Assembly: GCF_029201445.1 (NCBI RefSeq)
Contig: NZ_CP102381.1
Span: 930,001-994,000 of the forward strand
DNA: 64,000 nucleotides
Origin: Thiomicrorhabdus lithotrophica
GTDB taxonomy: Bacteria; Pseudomonadota; Gammaproteobacteria; Thiomicrospirales; Thiomicrospiraceae
Reading direction: 5' to 3'
A model generated the notes under the pieces. The model ran no database searches, had not been told where the DNA came from, and saw only the letters and a program-made list of their open reading frames with translations. Shown here in pieces: positions 54,136-63,260 of this stretch. The translations under genes and the position numbers were made by a program. How positions within the stretch are numbered: the first letter of the stretch is position 1; each line of letters begins with the position of its first letter.

Positions 54136-55569
54136 ATGAGAACAACATCCATATTTTTTAGCGTGTTAATTAGTGCCTTAGTTATTTTGGGGCCAGTTAA
54201 TGCTCAGGCAGCAAAGCCTAATGATTTTGGTTTGCCTGACTTTAGTACCTTGGTAGAAAATACAAATCAAAGCGTGGTAAACATTAGTACTACTAAACAA
54301 GTTGAGCGCCAAGCTATGCCCGAGTTTAGAGGTATGCCTGAAGATATGTTGCGTCACTTTTTCGGTTTGCCACAATTTAGAGGTGATCCAAGGGGAAAAG
54401 AACAGCCTGATGCTCCTCGAACTGAGCAAGCACATTCTTTAGGTTCTGGTTTTATTATCAGTGAAGATGGTTATATTTTGACCAATAACCATGTTATAGA
54501 GGGTGCAGATGAAATTATTGTACGTATGCGCAATCGTGAAGAGCTTGTTGCTGAAGTAATCGGGACTGATCCGCGCACAGACGTAGCCTTAATAAAAATT
54601 GATGCTGATAACCTGCCATTTGCAAAAATTGGTAAATCAAGTGATTTGAAAGTAGGTCAGTGGGTGTTAGCAATAGGTGAACCATTTGGATTAGATTTTA
54701 CCGCTAGTCACGGTATTATCAGTGCGTTACGACGTGCCTTGCCTGATGATACTTATGTTCCTTTTATCCAAACAGATGTGGCAATTAACCCTGGTAACTC
54801 AGGGGGGCCGCTTTTTAATTTAGATGGAGAGGTTGTTGGTATTAACTCTCAAATCTATAGTAAAACAGGTGGTTCAATGGGCTTGTCATTCTCTATCCCT
54901 ATTGATATTGCGATGAATGTCGTTAGTCAATTGAAGACTGAGGGTAAAGTGACCCGTGGTTATTTAGGTGTGCAGATTCAAGAAGTCACCAACGACCTTG
55001 CAAAATCATTTGGTTTAGATAAGCCACAAGGTGCTTTAGTCGGGCAAACCTATCCTGGTACAGCCGCTGAAAAAGCGGGTATTGAATCGGGTGATATTAT
55101 TCTAGAGTTTGATGGTAAGCTGATTAAAAAATCGACAGATTTACCACCTATTGTCGGTATCACGCCAATCACTAAATCCGTTAAAGTTAAGGTTTTACGT
55201 CAAGGAAAAGTTAAGTACTTCAACGTTAAACTTTCTTCATTGGATTCTGCAGATGATATTGCATCTAATTCAAAAGGTAAGGCGTATAGCAATAACCGCT
55301 TAGGTGCCTTGGTTAAAGAGTTGGATAAAGATGCTTTAGAGACATTAGGTTTACCGTTTGGCGTTGTAGTGACTCATGTTTTAGGCGGCCCAGCTGAAAA
55401 GGCCGGTCTACAGAAAGGTGATGTGATTGTAACGATTGACTTTAAGCCGATAAAAAACGTAACGGCTTTGAAGAAAGTAATGAAAAACCTACCTAAAGAG
55501 CGTTCATTACCAATGCGAGTCGTAAGAGATAGTAGATCATTATTCTTGCCATTAGTATTAGAAAAGTAA
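54136..55569 (+). CDS. mucD: DegP/MucD periplasmic serine endoprotease
   Basis: A 477-residue Do-family protease and chaperone. Signal peptide (FSVLISALVILGPVNAQA), then the trypsin-like domain with catalytic His in TNNHVIEGAD, Asp in DPRTDVALIKI and Ser in NPGNSGGPLFN. Two PDZ domains follow (about 275-370 and 385-475). It acts on misfolded periplasmic proteins. It follows rseC after 72 bases, as mucC-mucD do in Pseudomonas; GGAG precedes the start. Confidence 0.95.
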   Translation: MRTTSIFFSVLISALVILGPVNAQAAKPNDFGLPDFSTLVENTNQSVVNISTTKQVERQAMPEFRGMPEDMLRHFFGLPQFRGDPRGKEQPDAPRTEQAHSLGSGFIISEDGYILTNNHVIEGADEIIVRMRNREELVAEVIGTDPRTDVALIKIDADNLPFAKIGKSSDLKVGQWVLAIGEPFGLDFTASHGIISALRRALPDDTYVPFIQTDVAINPGNSGGPLFNLDGEVVGINSQIYSKTGGSMGLSFSIPIDIAMNVVSQLKTEGKVTRGYLGVQIQEVTNDLAKSFGLDKPQGALVGQTYPGTAAEKAGIESGDIILEFDGKLIKKSTDLPPIVGITPITKSVKVKVLRQGKVKYFNVKLSSLDSADDIASNSKGKAYSNNRLGALVKELDKDALETLGLPFGVVVTHVLGGPAEKAGLQKGDVIVTIDFKPIKNVTALKKVMKNLPKERSLPMRVVRDSRSLFLPLVLEK

Positions 55570-55763
55570 GCTATATTGAACGGTTATAAATAGTATGTAA
55601 ATGAATTAAGTAGGCATTTAAACGCAAATTTATGGTAAGCAAATGAATCTATGAGATTTATCAATGCGAAAAGCCTTAAATTAGCGTAAAATACCCGCCA
55701 TTCATTTGTAACCAAAGCAGCGCTGTTCTTTTCTGTTAAAAATAAGATGGCAGTCGTTGATAT

Positions 55764-55788
55764 AAAAGGGGCAGTGGCCCCTTTTTTT
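55764..55788 (+). terminator. Intrinsic terminator in the mucD-lepA gap
   Basis: AAAAGGGG / CCCCTTTTTTT with a six-base loop, 75 bases before lepA. It either ends the mucD transcript or acts in a lepA leader. Confidence 0.8.
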
Positions 55789-55862
55789 ATGGTAGATTTT
55801 TGTTTTAATTTGCAAGCTATTAGGTGTGTAAATTAAAGTTGTATAGTTAAGTTGGAGCTTAA

Positions 55863-57668
55863 ATGTCAGACAGTTTAAAACATATTCGAAACTTTTCGAT
55901 TATTGCACACATTGACCATGGTAAATCGACCATAGCTGATCGTTTTATCCATCTGTGTGGAGGCCTGACTGATAGAGAGATGCAAGCCCAAGTACTTGAT
56001 TCAATGGATATTGAGAAAGAGCGTGGCATTACCATTAAGGCCCAAAGTGTTACCTTGGAATATAAAGCTAAAGATGGTGAAACCTACCAATTAAACTTTA
56101 TCGATACACCAGGTCACGTGGATTTCTCTTATGAAGTCTCGCGTTCACTTGCCGCTTGTGAAGGGGCTTTGCTTGTTGTTGATGCTTCTCAAGGTGTGGA
56201 GGCTCAAACGGTAGCAAACTGTTATACCGCGATTGAGCAAGGCTTGGAAGTTCTTGTGGTATTAAACAAAATTGATTTACCCGCTGCAGATCCTGATCGA
56301 GTTATTGAAGAAGTGGAAGAAATTATCGGGGTTGAAGCCGTTGATGCGGTTCGTGCTAGCGCAAAAGCCGGTATTGGTATTGAAGAGACATTAGAAGATA
56401 TTGTCGCTAAAATCCCACCGCCACAAGGTGATCCAAATGCACCGCTTAAAGCTTTAATTATTGACTCTTGGTTTGACAACTACTTAGGCGTTGTATCATT
56501 GGTCCGAGTTATTGACGGTAAAATTGCTAAAAAGACCAAGATGAAAGTCATGTCGACTAAAGAAGAATATTTAGTTGATGATGTAGGAGTGTTTACTCCA
56601 AAACGTAAATCTACGGCCTCTTTATCAGCTGGTGAAGTAGGTTACGTCATCTCTGGAATCAAAGATATTGACGGTGCGCCAGTTGGGGATACCTTATGCG
56701 ATGCTTCACAACCAGAAGTAGAGGCATTACCTGGTTTTAAGGCTGCACAGCCAAGGGTATTTGCTGGCTTATTCCCAATTTCATCTGAGCAATATGAAGA
56801 CTTGCGTGAAGCTTTGCGTAAATTACGCCTTAATGATGCAGCCTTACACTTTGAACCAGAAACTTCTGATGCGTTAGGTTTTGGTTTCCGTTGCGGTTTC
56901 CTTGGTATGTTACACATGGAAATCATTCAAGAGCGTTTAGAACGTGAATACAATATTGATCTTATTACCACCGCGCCTACGGTTATCTATGAAGTACTGA
57001 CCAAAGCAGGCGATGTGATTACGATTGATAACCCATCTGAATTGCCAGATGCCGGTATTATCCAAGAAATTCGTGAACCCATTATTCAGGCAAATATTCT
57101 TGTACCAAATGAGTATGTAGGTTCAGTAATGAAGTTATGTATTGAAAAACGTGGTGTGCAAAAAGACATGCAGTATTCAGGTGGTCAGGTTTCAATTAAC
57201 TATGAACTGCCATTGAATGAAGTAGTGTTAGACTTTTTTGACCGTTTAAAATCTTGTAGCCGTGGTTATGCTTCTATGGATTATGAATTCAAGCGTTTCC
57301 AATCGGATGATTTGATTCGTGTTGATTTTATGATTAACGGTGAAAAGGTGGATGCTTTAGCGGTGATAGCACATAGAAGTTTTGCAACTCAGCGTGGTAA
57401 AGTCATTATTGAAAAATTACGTGAAGTGATTCCGCGTCAAATGTTTGATGTCGCTATTCAAGCGGCGATTGGTGGCAAAATTATTGGTCGTTCCAATGTC
57501 AAAGCACTGCGTAAAAACGTAACCGCTAAATGTTACGGTGGTGATGTATCTCGTAAGAAGAAACTTCTGCAGAAGCAGAAAGAAGGTAAAAAACGAATGA
57601 AGTCGATTGGTAGCGTAGAATTACCACAAGAAGCCTTCTTAGCCATTCTAGACACAGGAGACTCTTAA
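55863..57668 (+). CDS. lepA: Elongation factor 4 (LepA)
   Basis: A 601-residue translational GTPase promoting ribosome back-translocation or assembly. G1 is [18 protein letters not shown]2 [15 protein letters not shown]3 DTPGHVDF, G4 [10 protein letters not shown] and G5 [10 protein letters not shown]. The C-terminal domain unique to LepA ends with [33 protein letters not shown]. It is followed by lepB after two bases. Confidence 0.98.
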   Translation: MSDSLKHIRNFSIIAHIDHGKSTIADRFIHLCGGLTDREMQAQVLDSMDIEKERGITIKAQSVTLEYKAKDGETYQLNFIDTPGHVDFSYEVSRSLAACEGALLVVDASQGVEAQTVANCYTAIEQGLEVLVVLNKIDLPAADPDRVIEEVEEIIGVEAVDAVRASAKAGIGIEETLEDIVAKIPPPQGDPNAPLKALIIDSWFDNYLGVVSLVRVIDGKIAKKTKMKVMSTKEEYLVDDVGVFTPKRKSTASLSAGEVGYVISGIKDIDGAPVGDTLCDASQPEVEALPGFKAAQPRVFAGLFPISSEQYEDLREALRKLRLNDAALHFEPETSDALGFGFRCGFLGMLHMEIIQERLEREYNIDLITTAPTVIYEVLTKAGDVITIDNPSELPDAGIIQEIREPIIQANILVPNEYVGSVMKLCIEKRGVQKDMQYSGGQVSINYELPLNEVVLDFFDRLKSCSRGYASMDYEFKRFQSDDLIRVDFMINGEKVDALAVIAHRSFATQRGKVIIEKLREVIPRQMFDVAIQAAIGGKIIGRSNVKALRKNVTAKCYGGDVSRKKKLLQKQKEGKKRMKSIGSVELPQEAFLAILDTGDS

Positions 57669-57670
57669 TC

Positions 57671-58441
57671 ATGAGTTTTGAATTAATTTTAGTTATTGTG
57701 ACAGCGATTACGGGTGTTATCACTTACGTTGATAGAGTAGTTTGGCGTCCTAAGCGTGTCTCGGCCATGATGCCGGAAAAAGAGCCATTACTCATTGAAT
57801 ACGCTCGCTCACTTTTTCCTGTGTTTTTAGTTGTATTGGTTTTACGTTCTTTTATTATTGAACCGTTCAGAATTCCATCTGGTTCAATGTATCCAACACT
57901 TCAAATTGGTGACTTTATTGCGGTAAACAAGTTTGCTTATGGGGTTAAGTTACCTGTTTTGCAAACAACTATTATCCCAGTTTCTGATCCAGAACGTGGT
58001 GATGTAGTGGTATTTAAATACCCTAATGATCCCGATGTTGATTACATCAAACGTGTTGCAGGTCTTCCTGGCGATAAAATAACCTACGTAGGTAGAACTT
58101 TATTTATCAATGACAAAGCGGTTGACCAGAAGTTTATTGGTAAATACCATGGTACAGAATCAAGTGCGATTATGAATGGCGCTTCAATCGTTGAAGAAAC
58201 TTTTCCAGAAGGGAATGTTCACCAAATCCTTCTAGATACGGAAAAGTCTTCGCCTGATATGAATACAGTGGTTGTACCTGAAGGGCATTACTTTATGGTT
58301 GGAGATAACCGTGACCATAGTAATGACAGTCGTTTTTGGGGCTTTGTTCCTGAGAAAAACTTAAAAGGTAAAGCATTTGGAATTTGGATGAACTGGGATA
58401 ATGGGTTGCACCTGAACCGCCTTGGAACAGGAATTCAGTAA
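57671..58441 (+). CDS. lepB: Signal peptidase I
   Basis: A 256-residue inner-membrane protease removing signal peptides from exported proteins. Two membrane segments (LILVIVTAITGVITYVDRVVW and FPVFLVVLVLRSFIIEPF) precede the catalytic Ser in PSGSMYPTL; catalytic Lys is in VDYIKRVAGLPGD. GDNRDHSNDSRFWGFVP is box D/E. Translationally linked to lepA and rnc. Confidence 0.97.
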   Translation: MSFELILVIVTAITGVITYVDRVVWRPKRVSAMMPEKEPLLIEYARSLFPVFLVVLVLRSFIIEPFRIPSGSMYPTLQIGDFIAVNKFAYGVKLPVLQTTIIPVSDPERGDVVVFKYPNDPDVDYIKRVAGLPGDKITYVGRTLFINDKAVDQKFIGKYHGTESSAIMNGASIVEETFPEGNVHQILLDTEKSSPDMNTVVVPEGHYFMVGDNRDHSNDSRFWGFVPEKNLKGKAFGIWMNWDNGLHLNRLGTGIQ

Positions 58442-58442
58442 A

Positions 58443-59153
58443 ATGGCTAAACAGAGCAAAAAACTTTCAACAGAACGTGTTGCTAAGTTACAGCAATTAG
58501 CAACCAAGCTTGGATATCAATATAACGATATTTCAATGCTTCAGCATGCGCTGACTCATCGTAGTATGGGGGCAACAAATAATGAGCGATTAGAGTTTTT
58601 GGGCGACAGTTTAGTAAACTTTATGATTGCCGATGTGTTGTTTCACCAATTTGATCGTTTGCCTGAAGGTGACATGAGCCGAGTTAGAGCGCATCTGGTT
58701 AAAGGTGATACTTTAGCGGTTATTGGAAGAGAGTACGCTTTGAGTGATTATTTGGTTTTAGGGCCTGGTGAGCTAAAAAGTGGTGGCTTTAGACGTGACT
58801 CGATTATTGCTGACGCGGTTGAAGCGATTATTGCTTCTGTATATGAAGATGGTGGCTTAGATGCTTGCCGTGATCTAGTAACCCGTTTTTACAAAAATAG
58901 AATGGACGCTCTCGATCCTAAAAAAGTGGGTAAAGATCCTAAAACTCGCTTACAAGAGTATTTACAATCTCAAAACGAAGAGTTACCTGAATACACTATT
59001 ATTAGTGTAAATGGTGCGGCTCACGATCAAGAATTCACCGTATCTTGCTATGTTGGTAAGTTAAACTCTAAATTTGAAGCCGTAGCCACAAACCGTAGAA
59101 AAGCTGAGCAGAAAGCAGCAGAAGTCGCACTAAAAGCTTTAGGCGAACTCTAA
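58443..59153 (+). CDS. rnc: Ribonuclease III
   Basis: A 236-residue double-strand-specific endonuclease. The signature NNERLEFLGDSLVNFMIADVLFHQF carries the catalytic acidic residues; the second acidic cluster is DAVEAIIASVYEDGG. The C-terminal dsRNA-binding domain begins DPKTRLQEYLQS and ends RKAEQKAAEVALKALGEL. The ATG at 58443, one base after the lepB stop, has AGGA upstream; an earlier in-frame ATG inside lepB is unlikely. Confidence 0.97.
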   Translation: MAKQSKKLSTERVAKLQQLATKLGYQYNDISMLQHALTHRSMGATNNERLEFLGDSLVNFMIADVLFHQFDRLPEGDMSRVRAHLVKGDTLAVIGREYALSDYLVLGPGELKSGGFRRDSIIADAVEAIIASVYEDGGLDACRDLVTRFYKNRMDALDPKKVGKDPKTRLQEYLQSQNEELPEYTIISVNGAAHDQEFTVSCYVGKLNSKFEAVATNRRKAEQKAAEVALKALGEL

Positions 59154-59161
59154 AACAACTT

Positions 59162-59173
59162 ACCAGGCCTGGT
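59162..59173. repeat. ACCAGGCCTGGT palindrome, copy 17
   Basis: Exact copy eight bases after the rnc stop, extended to CTTACCAGGCCTGGTAAG. Confidence 0.95.
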
Positions 59174-59217
59174 AAGCTGTGTTTTTCATTCCTAAACAAA
59201 TTATAATTAGTCGTATA

Positions 59218-59296
59218 GAGACCTTTACGCGATACCATAAACGAGTAAAAAATTTTTCCACATTTTTCTTTCGTCCATGACTCGTGCAAAGGTCTC
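59218..59296. repeat. TIR-bounded repeat element, copy A (rnc-era gap)
   Basis: A 79-base element with terminal inverted repeats GAGACCTTTAC and GTGCAAAGGTCTC. Its right half (TTTTTCTTTCG...CTCGTGCAAAGGTCTC) recurs before pdxJ. Confidence 0.75.
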
Positions 59297-59326
59297 ATAT
59301 AACAATATGATTAAATTGAGAAAATC

Positions 59327-60298
59327 ATGACAGATAAAGAATTATCTTTAGAAGAAATTTTAGCCGCAGGCAATGCAGACTCTGCGGAACCTACTGATTA
59401 CCAGGCGGGTTTTGCCGCGGTTATCGGTCGTCCAAATGTCGGTAAATCGACCATTATGAATGAATTGCTTGGGCAAAAGCTGAGTATTACATCGCATAAA
59501 CCGCAAACTACACGCCATCGTATTCACGGGATTTATACCACGCCAGAACATCAAATTATTTATGTGGATACACCCGGTATGCACTTGGGTGGTGAGAAAT
59601 CGATTAACGATTATATGAATCGTACTGCAAACAGTGCGTTTGCAGACGTAGATGTGATTTTGTTTGTGGTAGAAGCCGGTCGCTGGACCAAGGAAGATGA
59701 TGCCGTTGCTAAAAAGTTAGAAGGCATTGAGACACCTGTTGTCGTTTTAATGAATAAAATTGATAACTACAAAAATAAAGAAGATCTTTTCCCATTCTTA
59801 CAAAAAGTGGGTGAGAACGTCAGTATGGATACGCTAATTCCAATCTCTGCGTATAAAAAAAGCGGCTTAGATTTAATTAAAAAAGAAGTGCTTAAATACC
59901 TACCTCATCAAGAAAAAATCTTTCCAGAAGAGTATGTAACGGATCGTTCACAACGTTTCCTAGCCGCTGAAATTATTCGTGAAAAACTTATGCGTACTTT
60001 AGGGGAAGAAGTCCCTTACGGTTCAACCGTTGAAATTGAACAGTTTAAATATGATGAAGAAGAAGATCGTTGGTTTATTAACGCCTTAATCTTGGTGGAA
60101 CGTAAAGGTCAGAAACAGATTGTTATCGGTAAAAAAGGGGATTTAATCAAACAGATTGGAATCCAAGCCCGCAAAGATTTAATTGCTTTATTAGATGGTC
60201 GTGTTCACCTTGAATTGTGGGTTAAAGTGAAAGAAAACTGGTCAGATGATGCCCGTGCTTTAGCGAGTTTAGGCTACGACGACAATTACTCAAGTTAA
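59327..60298 (+). CDS. era: GTPase Era
   Basis: A 323-residue GTPase needed for 16S rRNA maturation and 30S assembly. G1 is GFAAVIGRPNVGKSTIMN, G2 TSHKPQTTRHRIHGIYT, G3 DTPGMHL, G4 NKIDNYKN. The C-terminal KH domain includes RKGQKQIVIGKKGDLIKQIGIQARKDL. The N-terminal 25 residues are an acidic extension compared with E. coli Era (301). Downstream of rnc, upstream of recO. Confidence 0.97.
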   Translation: MTDKELSLEEILAAGNADSAEPTDYQAGFAAVIGRPNVGKSTIMNELLGQKLSITSHKPQTTRHRIHGIYTTPEHQIIYVDTPGMHLGGEKSINDYMNRTANSAFADVDVILFVVEAGRWTKEDDAVAKKLEGIETPVVVLMNKIDNYKNKEDLFPFLQKVGENVSMDTLIPISAYKKSGLDLIKKEVLKYLPHQEKIFPEEYVTDRSQRFLAAEIIREKLMRTLGEEVPYGSTVEIEQFKYDEEEDRWFINALILVERKGQKQIVIGKKGDLIKQIGIQARKDLIALLDGRVHLELWVKVKENWSDDARALASLGYDDNYSS

Positions 60299-60315
60299 TT
60301 GAGCAGACGGCTGCT

Positions 60316-61035
60316 ATGCAACTAGAACAGTCTGCTTTTGTTCTTCATTCACGTCCTTATCGAGAAACGAGCGCTTTAGTCACCTTTTTTACGCCTGAGT
60401 ATGGCAAGGTCAATGGTGTGGTTCGAGGTGTCAGAGGAGGGCGTAAAACATCCTCTCAAAAAACCGCAATGTTGCAACCCTTTCAGCAACTGACGTTGCA
60501 GTGGCGTGAAAAACTTAATAACTCATCTGACTTAATTAGTATTCAACAGATAGAAATGTCTCCGTTAAGGTTTCCATTACAGGCAGAAGCCAATATCTGC
60601 GGTATGTATGTGAATGAGTTGTTGTACAGATTGTTGTTTCCGCAAGTTGCAACAGAAGTGCTGTTTGAGCAATATCAACAAACTCTATATCAATTATCAG
60701 CAGCCAAAACACGAAATGAGCAGGCCTGGTCACTTCGTCTGTTCGAATATGAGCTTCTCTCAGAGTTAGGTCATGGATTATTGTGTGATGAAGATATTCA
60801 TCAACAACCCATTCAAGCTGAGAAAAGTTATCAGTTTTATCCGCAGCAGGGTGCCGTTTTATCAAGTTTAGATTCGCAACAACAAGGTGTGTTGATTCAA
60901 GGTGAGTGTTTGTTGGCTCTAACTGAGATGCGCTATTGTGAAACCTGTTTACCGCAGTTAAAACGTCTGTTTAGAGCCGTTTTAGCCGAATATTTAGGTG
61001 ATAAACCGATAATGGCTCGTGAGTTATTCAATTAA
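60316..61035 (+). CDS. recO: DNA repair protein RecO
   Basis: A 239-residue RecFOR-pathway protein loading RecA on SSB-coated DNA. The N-terminal OB-fold reads AFVLHSRPYRETSALVTFFTPEYGKVNGVVRGVRGG; the helical part has ICGMYVNELLYRLLFPQ and WSLRLFEYELLSELGHGL. It starts 17 bases after era. A partial palindrome (CAGGCCTGGT at 60721-60730) encodes QAW. Confidence 0.93.
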   Translation: MQLEQSAFVLHSRPYRETSALVTFFTPEYGKVNGVVRGVRGGRKTSSQKTAMLQPFQQLTLQWREKLNNSSDLISIQQIEMSPLRFPLQAEANICGMYVNELLYRLLFPQVATEVLFEQYQQTLYQLSAAKTRNEQAWSLRLFEYELLSELGHGLLCDEDIHQQPIQAEKSYQFYPQQGAVLSSLDSQQQGVLIQGECLLALTEMRYCETCLPQLKRLFRAVLAEYLGDKPIMARELFN

Positions 61036-61111
61036 CTAAAGTAGGTTTAATTAATCAAATCTCAATGTTTTTTTGTGTGCAAACAGCGATAATAAGCCAC
61101 TTAATTTACTT

Positions 61112-61271
61112 GAGATCTTTACAAGAGTGAATTCACGAATAAAAATGACTAAAATTCCCCTGGTTTTTGTTTGAAAACTTTCGAATAGCTAGCTATTCAC
61201 TGCATTTTCCGCCTCGACCAGAAAATTTTTTGCTTAATTTTTCTTTCGCGCCTCACTCGTGCAAAGGTCTC
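61112..61271. repeat. TIR-bounded repeat element, copy B (recO-pdxJ gap)
   Basis: A 160-base element with ends GAGATCTTTAC and GTGCAAAGGTCTC, sharing both ends with the copy before era. It has about 80 extra bases in the middle, including a 16-bp perfect palindrome GAATAGCTAGCTATTC (61183-61198) and CTGGT/ACCAG arms. Confidence 0.7.
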
Positions 61272-61296
61272 GACTTACAATTTTCAAGGAACTTTA

Positions 61297-62046
61297 ATGA
61301 ATCCGATTTTCTTAGGTTTAAATATTGATCACGTTGCAACCCTACGTCAAGCCCGTGGAACACGATACCCAGACCCTATCAAAGCGGCTCTAGATGCTGA
61401 AATGGCAGGCGCTGATAGTATTACATTGCACCTTCGTGAAGATAGACGTCATATTCAAGATGAAGATGTGGTGCGTATTTCAGCGATGCGTCAAACTAAA
61501 GTAAACCTAGAAATGGCAGCTACTGAAGAGATGGTGCAGATTGCGATTCAACAAAAACCTGAAGATGTCTGTTTAGTTCCAGAAAAGCGTGAAGAGTTAA
61601 CCACAGAAGGAGGCCTTGATGTTGCAGGTCAAAAGCCTTGGTTAGCGGATGTCTGCGCAAGATTGGCAGCGGCAGGTTGCCGAGTATCTTTATTTATTGA
61701 CCCTGATGAAACTCAGATTGCAGCGGCTAAAGAAGTCGGCGCACCAGTGATTGAATTACATACGGGAACTTATGCAGAGTTAGAAAACCCTAAAGAAGTT
61801 CAAGCTGAAATAGAGCGTATTCAACACGCGGCCAGTTTTGGACATGAGATTGGATTAGTGGTTAACGCAGGTCACGGTCTGCACTATCATAATGTTCAGC
61901 CAATTGCGGCCATGAAAGAAATTGAAGAGTTAAATATTGGTCATGCCATTATTGCTCAAGCAGTTTATTCTGGTCTGCCTCAAGCCGTTCGAGAGATGAA
62001 ACGTCTTATGATTGAAGCGCGTCAAAACGCTTACCTTAAGGATTAA
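61297..62046 (+). CDS. pdxJ: Pyridoxine 5'-phosphate synthase
   Basis: A 249-residue TIM-barrel enzyme making pyridoxine 5'-phosphate from 1-deoxyxylulose 5-phosphate and 3-amino-1-hydroxyacetone phosphate. The start [22 protein letters not shown], then [36 protein letters not shown] and [10 protein letters not shown] are typical. AAGGAA precedes the ATG. It is followed by acpS after nine bases, as in E. coli. Confidence 0.97.
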   Translation: MNPIFLGLNIDHVATLRQARGTRYPDPIKAALDAEMAGADSITLHLREDRRHIQDEDVVRISAMRQTKVNLEMAATEEMVQIAIQQKPEDVCLVPEKREELTTEGGLDVAGQKPWLADVCARLAAAGCRVSLFIDPDETQIAAAKEVGAPVIELHTGTYAELENPKEVQAEIERIQHAASFGHEIGLVVNAGHGLHYHNVQPIAAMKEIEELNIGHAIIAQAVYSGLPQAVREMKRLMIEARQNAYLKD

Positions 62047-62055
62047 GGTTGTTAC

Positions 62056-62439
62056 ATGATTGTGGGTGTGGGAACAGATATTGTTGATGTAAACAGAATT
62101 GAAAAAGTTTACCTTAAACAAAAGCAAGCTTTTGCAGAGCGTTTGCTTTCAACAGCAGAGCTTAATGAGTTTGAACATCAACTCTATCCAGAACGTTTTC
62201 TAGCCAAACGTTGGGCACTAAAAGAAGCGGTTTCTAAAGCATTAGGAACGGGTATCTCCCAAGGTGTCCGTTTTAAAGACATGACGGTTGCCCATAAAGA
62301 GAGTGGTCAACCTTTTTTAGTTTTAGACGGCTCTACTCTCGATAAAGCAAAAGAACTCGGCATTACTGATTGGTCAATTAGTGTCAGTGATGAAAAGTAT
62401 CACACGGTGGCATTTGTTGTTGCTGAACAACGTTCTTAA
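62056..62439 (+). CDS. acpS: Holo-[acyl-carrier-protein] synthase
   Basis: A 127-residue phosphopantetheinyl transferase activating ACP. The two family motifs are VGVGTDIVDVNRIEKV (metal-binding Asp) and FLAKRWALKEAVSKALGTGI (catalytic Glu/Lys). Length matches E. coli AcpS (126). End of the lepA-acpS conserved series. Confidence 0.96.
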   Translation: MIVGVGTDIVDVNRIEKVYLKQKQAFAERLLSTAELNEFEHQLYPERFLAKRWALKEAVSKALGTGISQGVRFKDMTVAHKESGQPFLVLDGSTLDKAKELGITDWSISVSDEKYHTVAFVVAEQRS

Positions 62440-62487
62440 TCCCATTTAACTAAATACTCTCCCTTTAAAATCCATGGAGTTTTTTAC

Positions 62488-63198
62488 ATGAATAAGTCTC
62501 AAGTTACTAATTTAGTTGCTTTAGCCATTTTGGTTGTAGGTTATGTTTTAGCCAATAATTTCGTATTAATGATCGGTTTATTTGCACTTTCTGGTGCTCT
62601 AACAAATTGGTTAGCCATTCACATGTTGTTTGAAAAGATACCAGGCCTGGTAGGTTCTGGTGTAATTCCTAATCGTTTTGAAGCGTTTAAAGATGCGATT
62701 AAAAACTTAATGATGGAACAATTTTTCACTCAGGAAAACATTGATCGTTTTGTTTCAGCCAGTGCGCAAGATTCTAAGTTTGATTTAAAACCGGTTATTG
62801 AAAAGGTTGACTTAACGCCTTCTTATGAGCGTTTAGTTGAGGTGATTATGAACTCTTCTTTTGGTTCTATGCTAGGTATGTTTGGCGGGGCGGGTGCACT
62901 GACTCCTCTTAAAGAACCGTTTATTGAAAATATGAAAAGTTCTTTAGTTGAGATGACGCAAAAAGAGTCTTTTCATGACTTACTAAAAGAAGAGATGGAT
63001 CAGCCTGATGTTATGGCAGATATTCGAGCCAAAGTCGCTGAAATTATTGATGCACGTTTAGAAGAGTTGACTCCGCAACTGGTCAAACAGATGGTGCAGA
63101 ACATGATTAAAGAACACTTAGGCTGGCTTGTCGTATGGGGTGGTGTATTTGGTGGTTTAATCGGTTTGATTTCTGCATTGTTAATGAGTAATCTGTAA
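62488..63198 (+). CDS. DUF445-family membrane protein
   Basis: A 236-residue protein with N-terminal membrane helices (LVALAILVVGYVLANNFVLMIGLFALSGALTNWLAIHMLF region), a large helical soluble part, and a C-terminal membrane helix (LGWLVVWGGVFGGLIGLISALLM). The DUF445 pattern GALTNWLAIHMLFEKIPGLVGSGVIPNRFEAFK is clear. Function unknown. The conserved PGLVGSG position is encoded by an exact dispersed palindrome. Confidence 0.85.
   Translation: MNKSQVTNLVALAILVVGYVLANNFVLMIGLFALSGALTNWLAIHMLFEKIPGLVGSGVIPNRFEAFKDAIKNLMMEQFFTQENIDRFVSASAQDSKFDLKPVIEKVDLTPSYERLVEVIMNSSFGSMLGMFGGAGALTPLKEPFIENMKSSLVEMTQKESFHDLLKEEMDQPDVMADIRAKVAEIIDARLEELTPQLVKQMVQNMIKEHLGWLVVWGGVFGGLIGLISALLMSNL
62640..62651. 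repeat. ACCAGGCCTGGT palindrome, copy 18
   Basis: Exact copy in the DUF445 gene, read as IPGLV. Confidence 0.95.
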
Positions 63199-63221
63199 AT
63201 CATTTTCTCGTTAACCAAGTT

Positions 63222-63233
63222 ACCAGGCCTGGT
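63222..63233. repeat. ACCAGGCCTGGT palindrome, copy 19
   Basis: Exact copy in the gap between the DUF445 gene and the symporter gene. Confidence 0.95.
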
Positions 63234-63260
63234 TAATTTTAAATAATAGAAAGATAGCCG

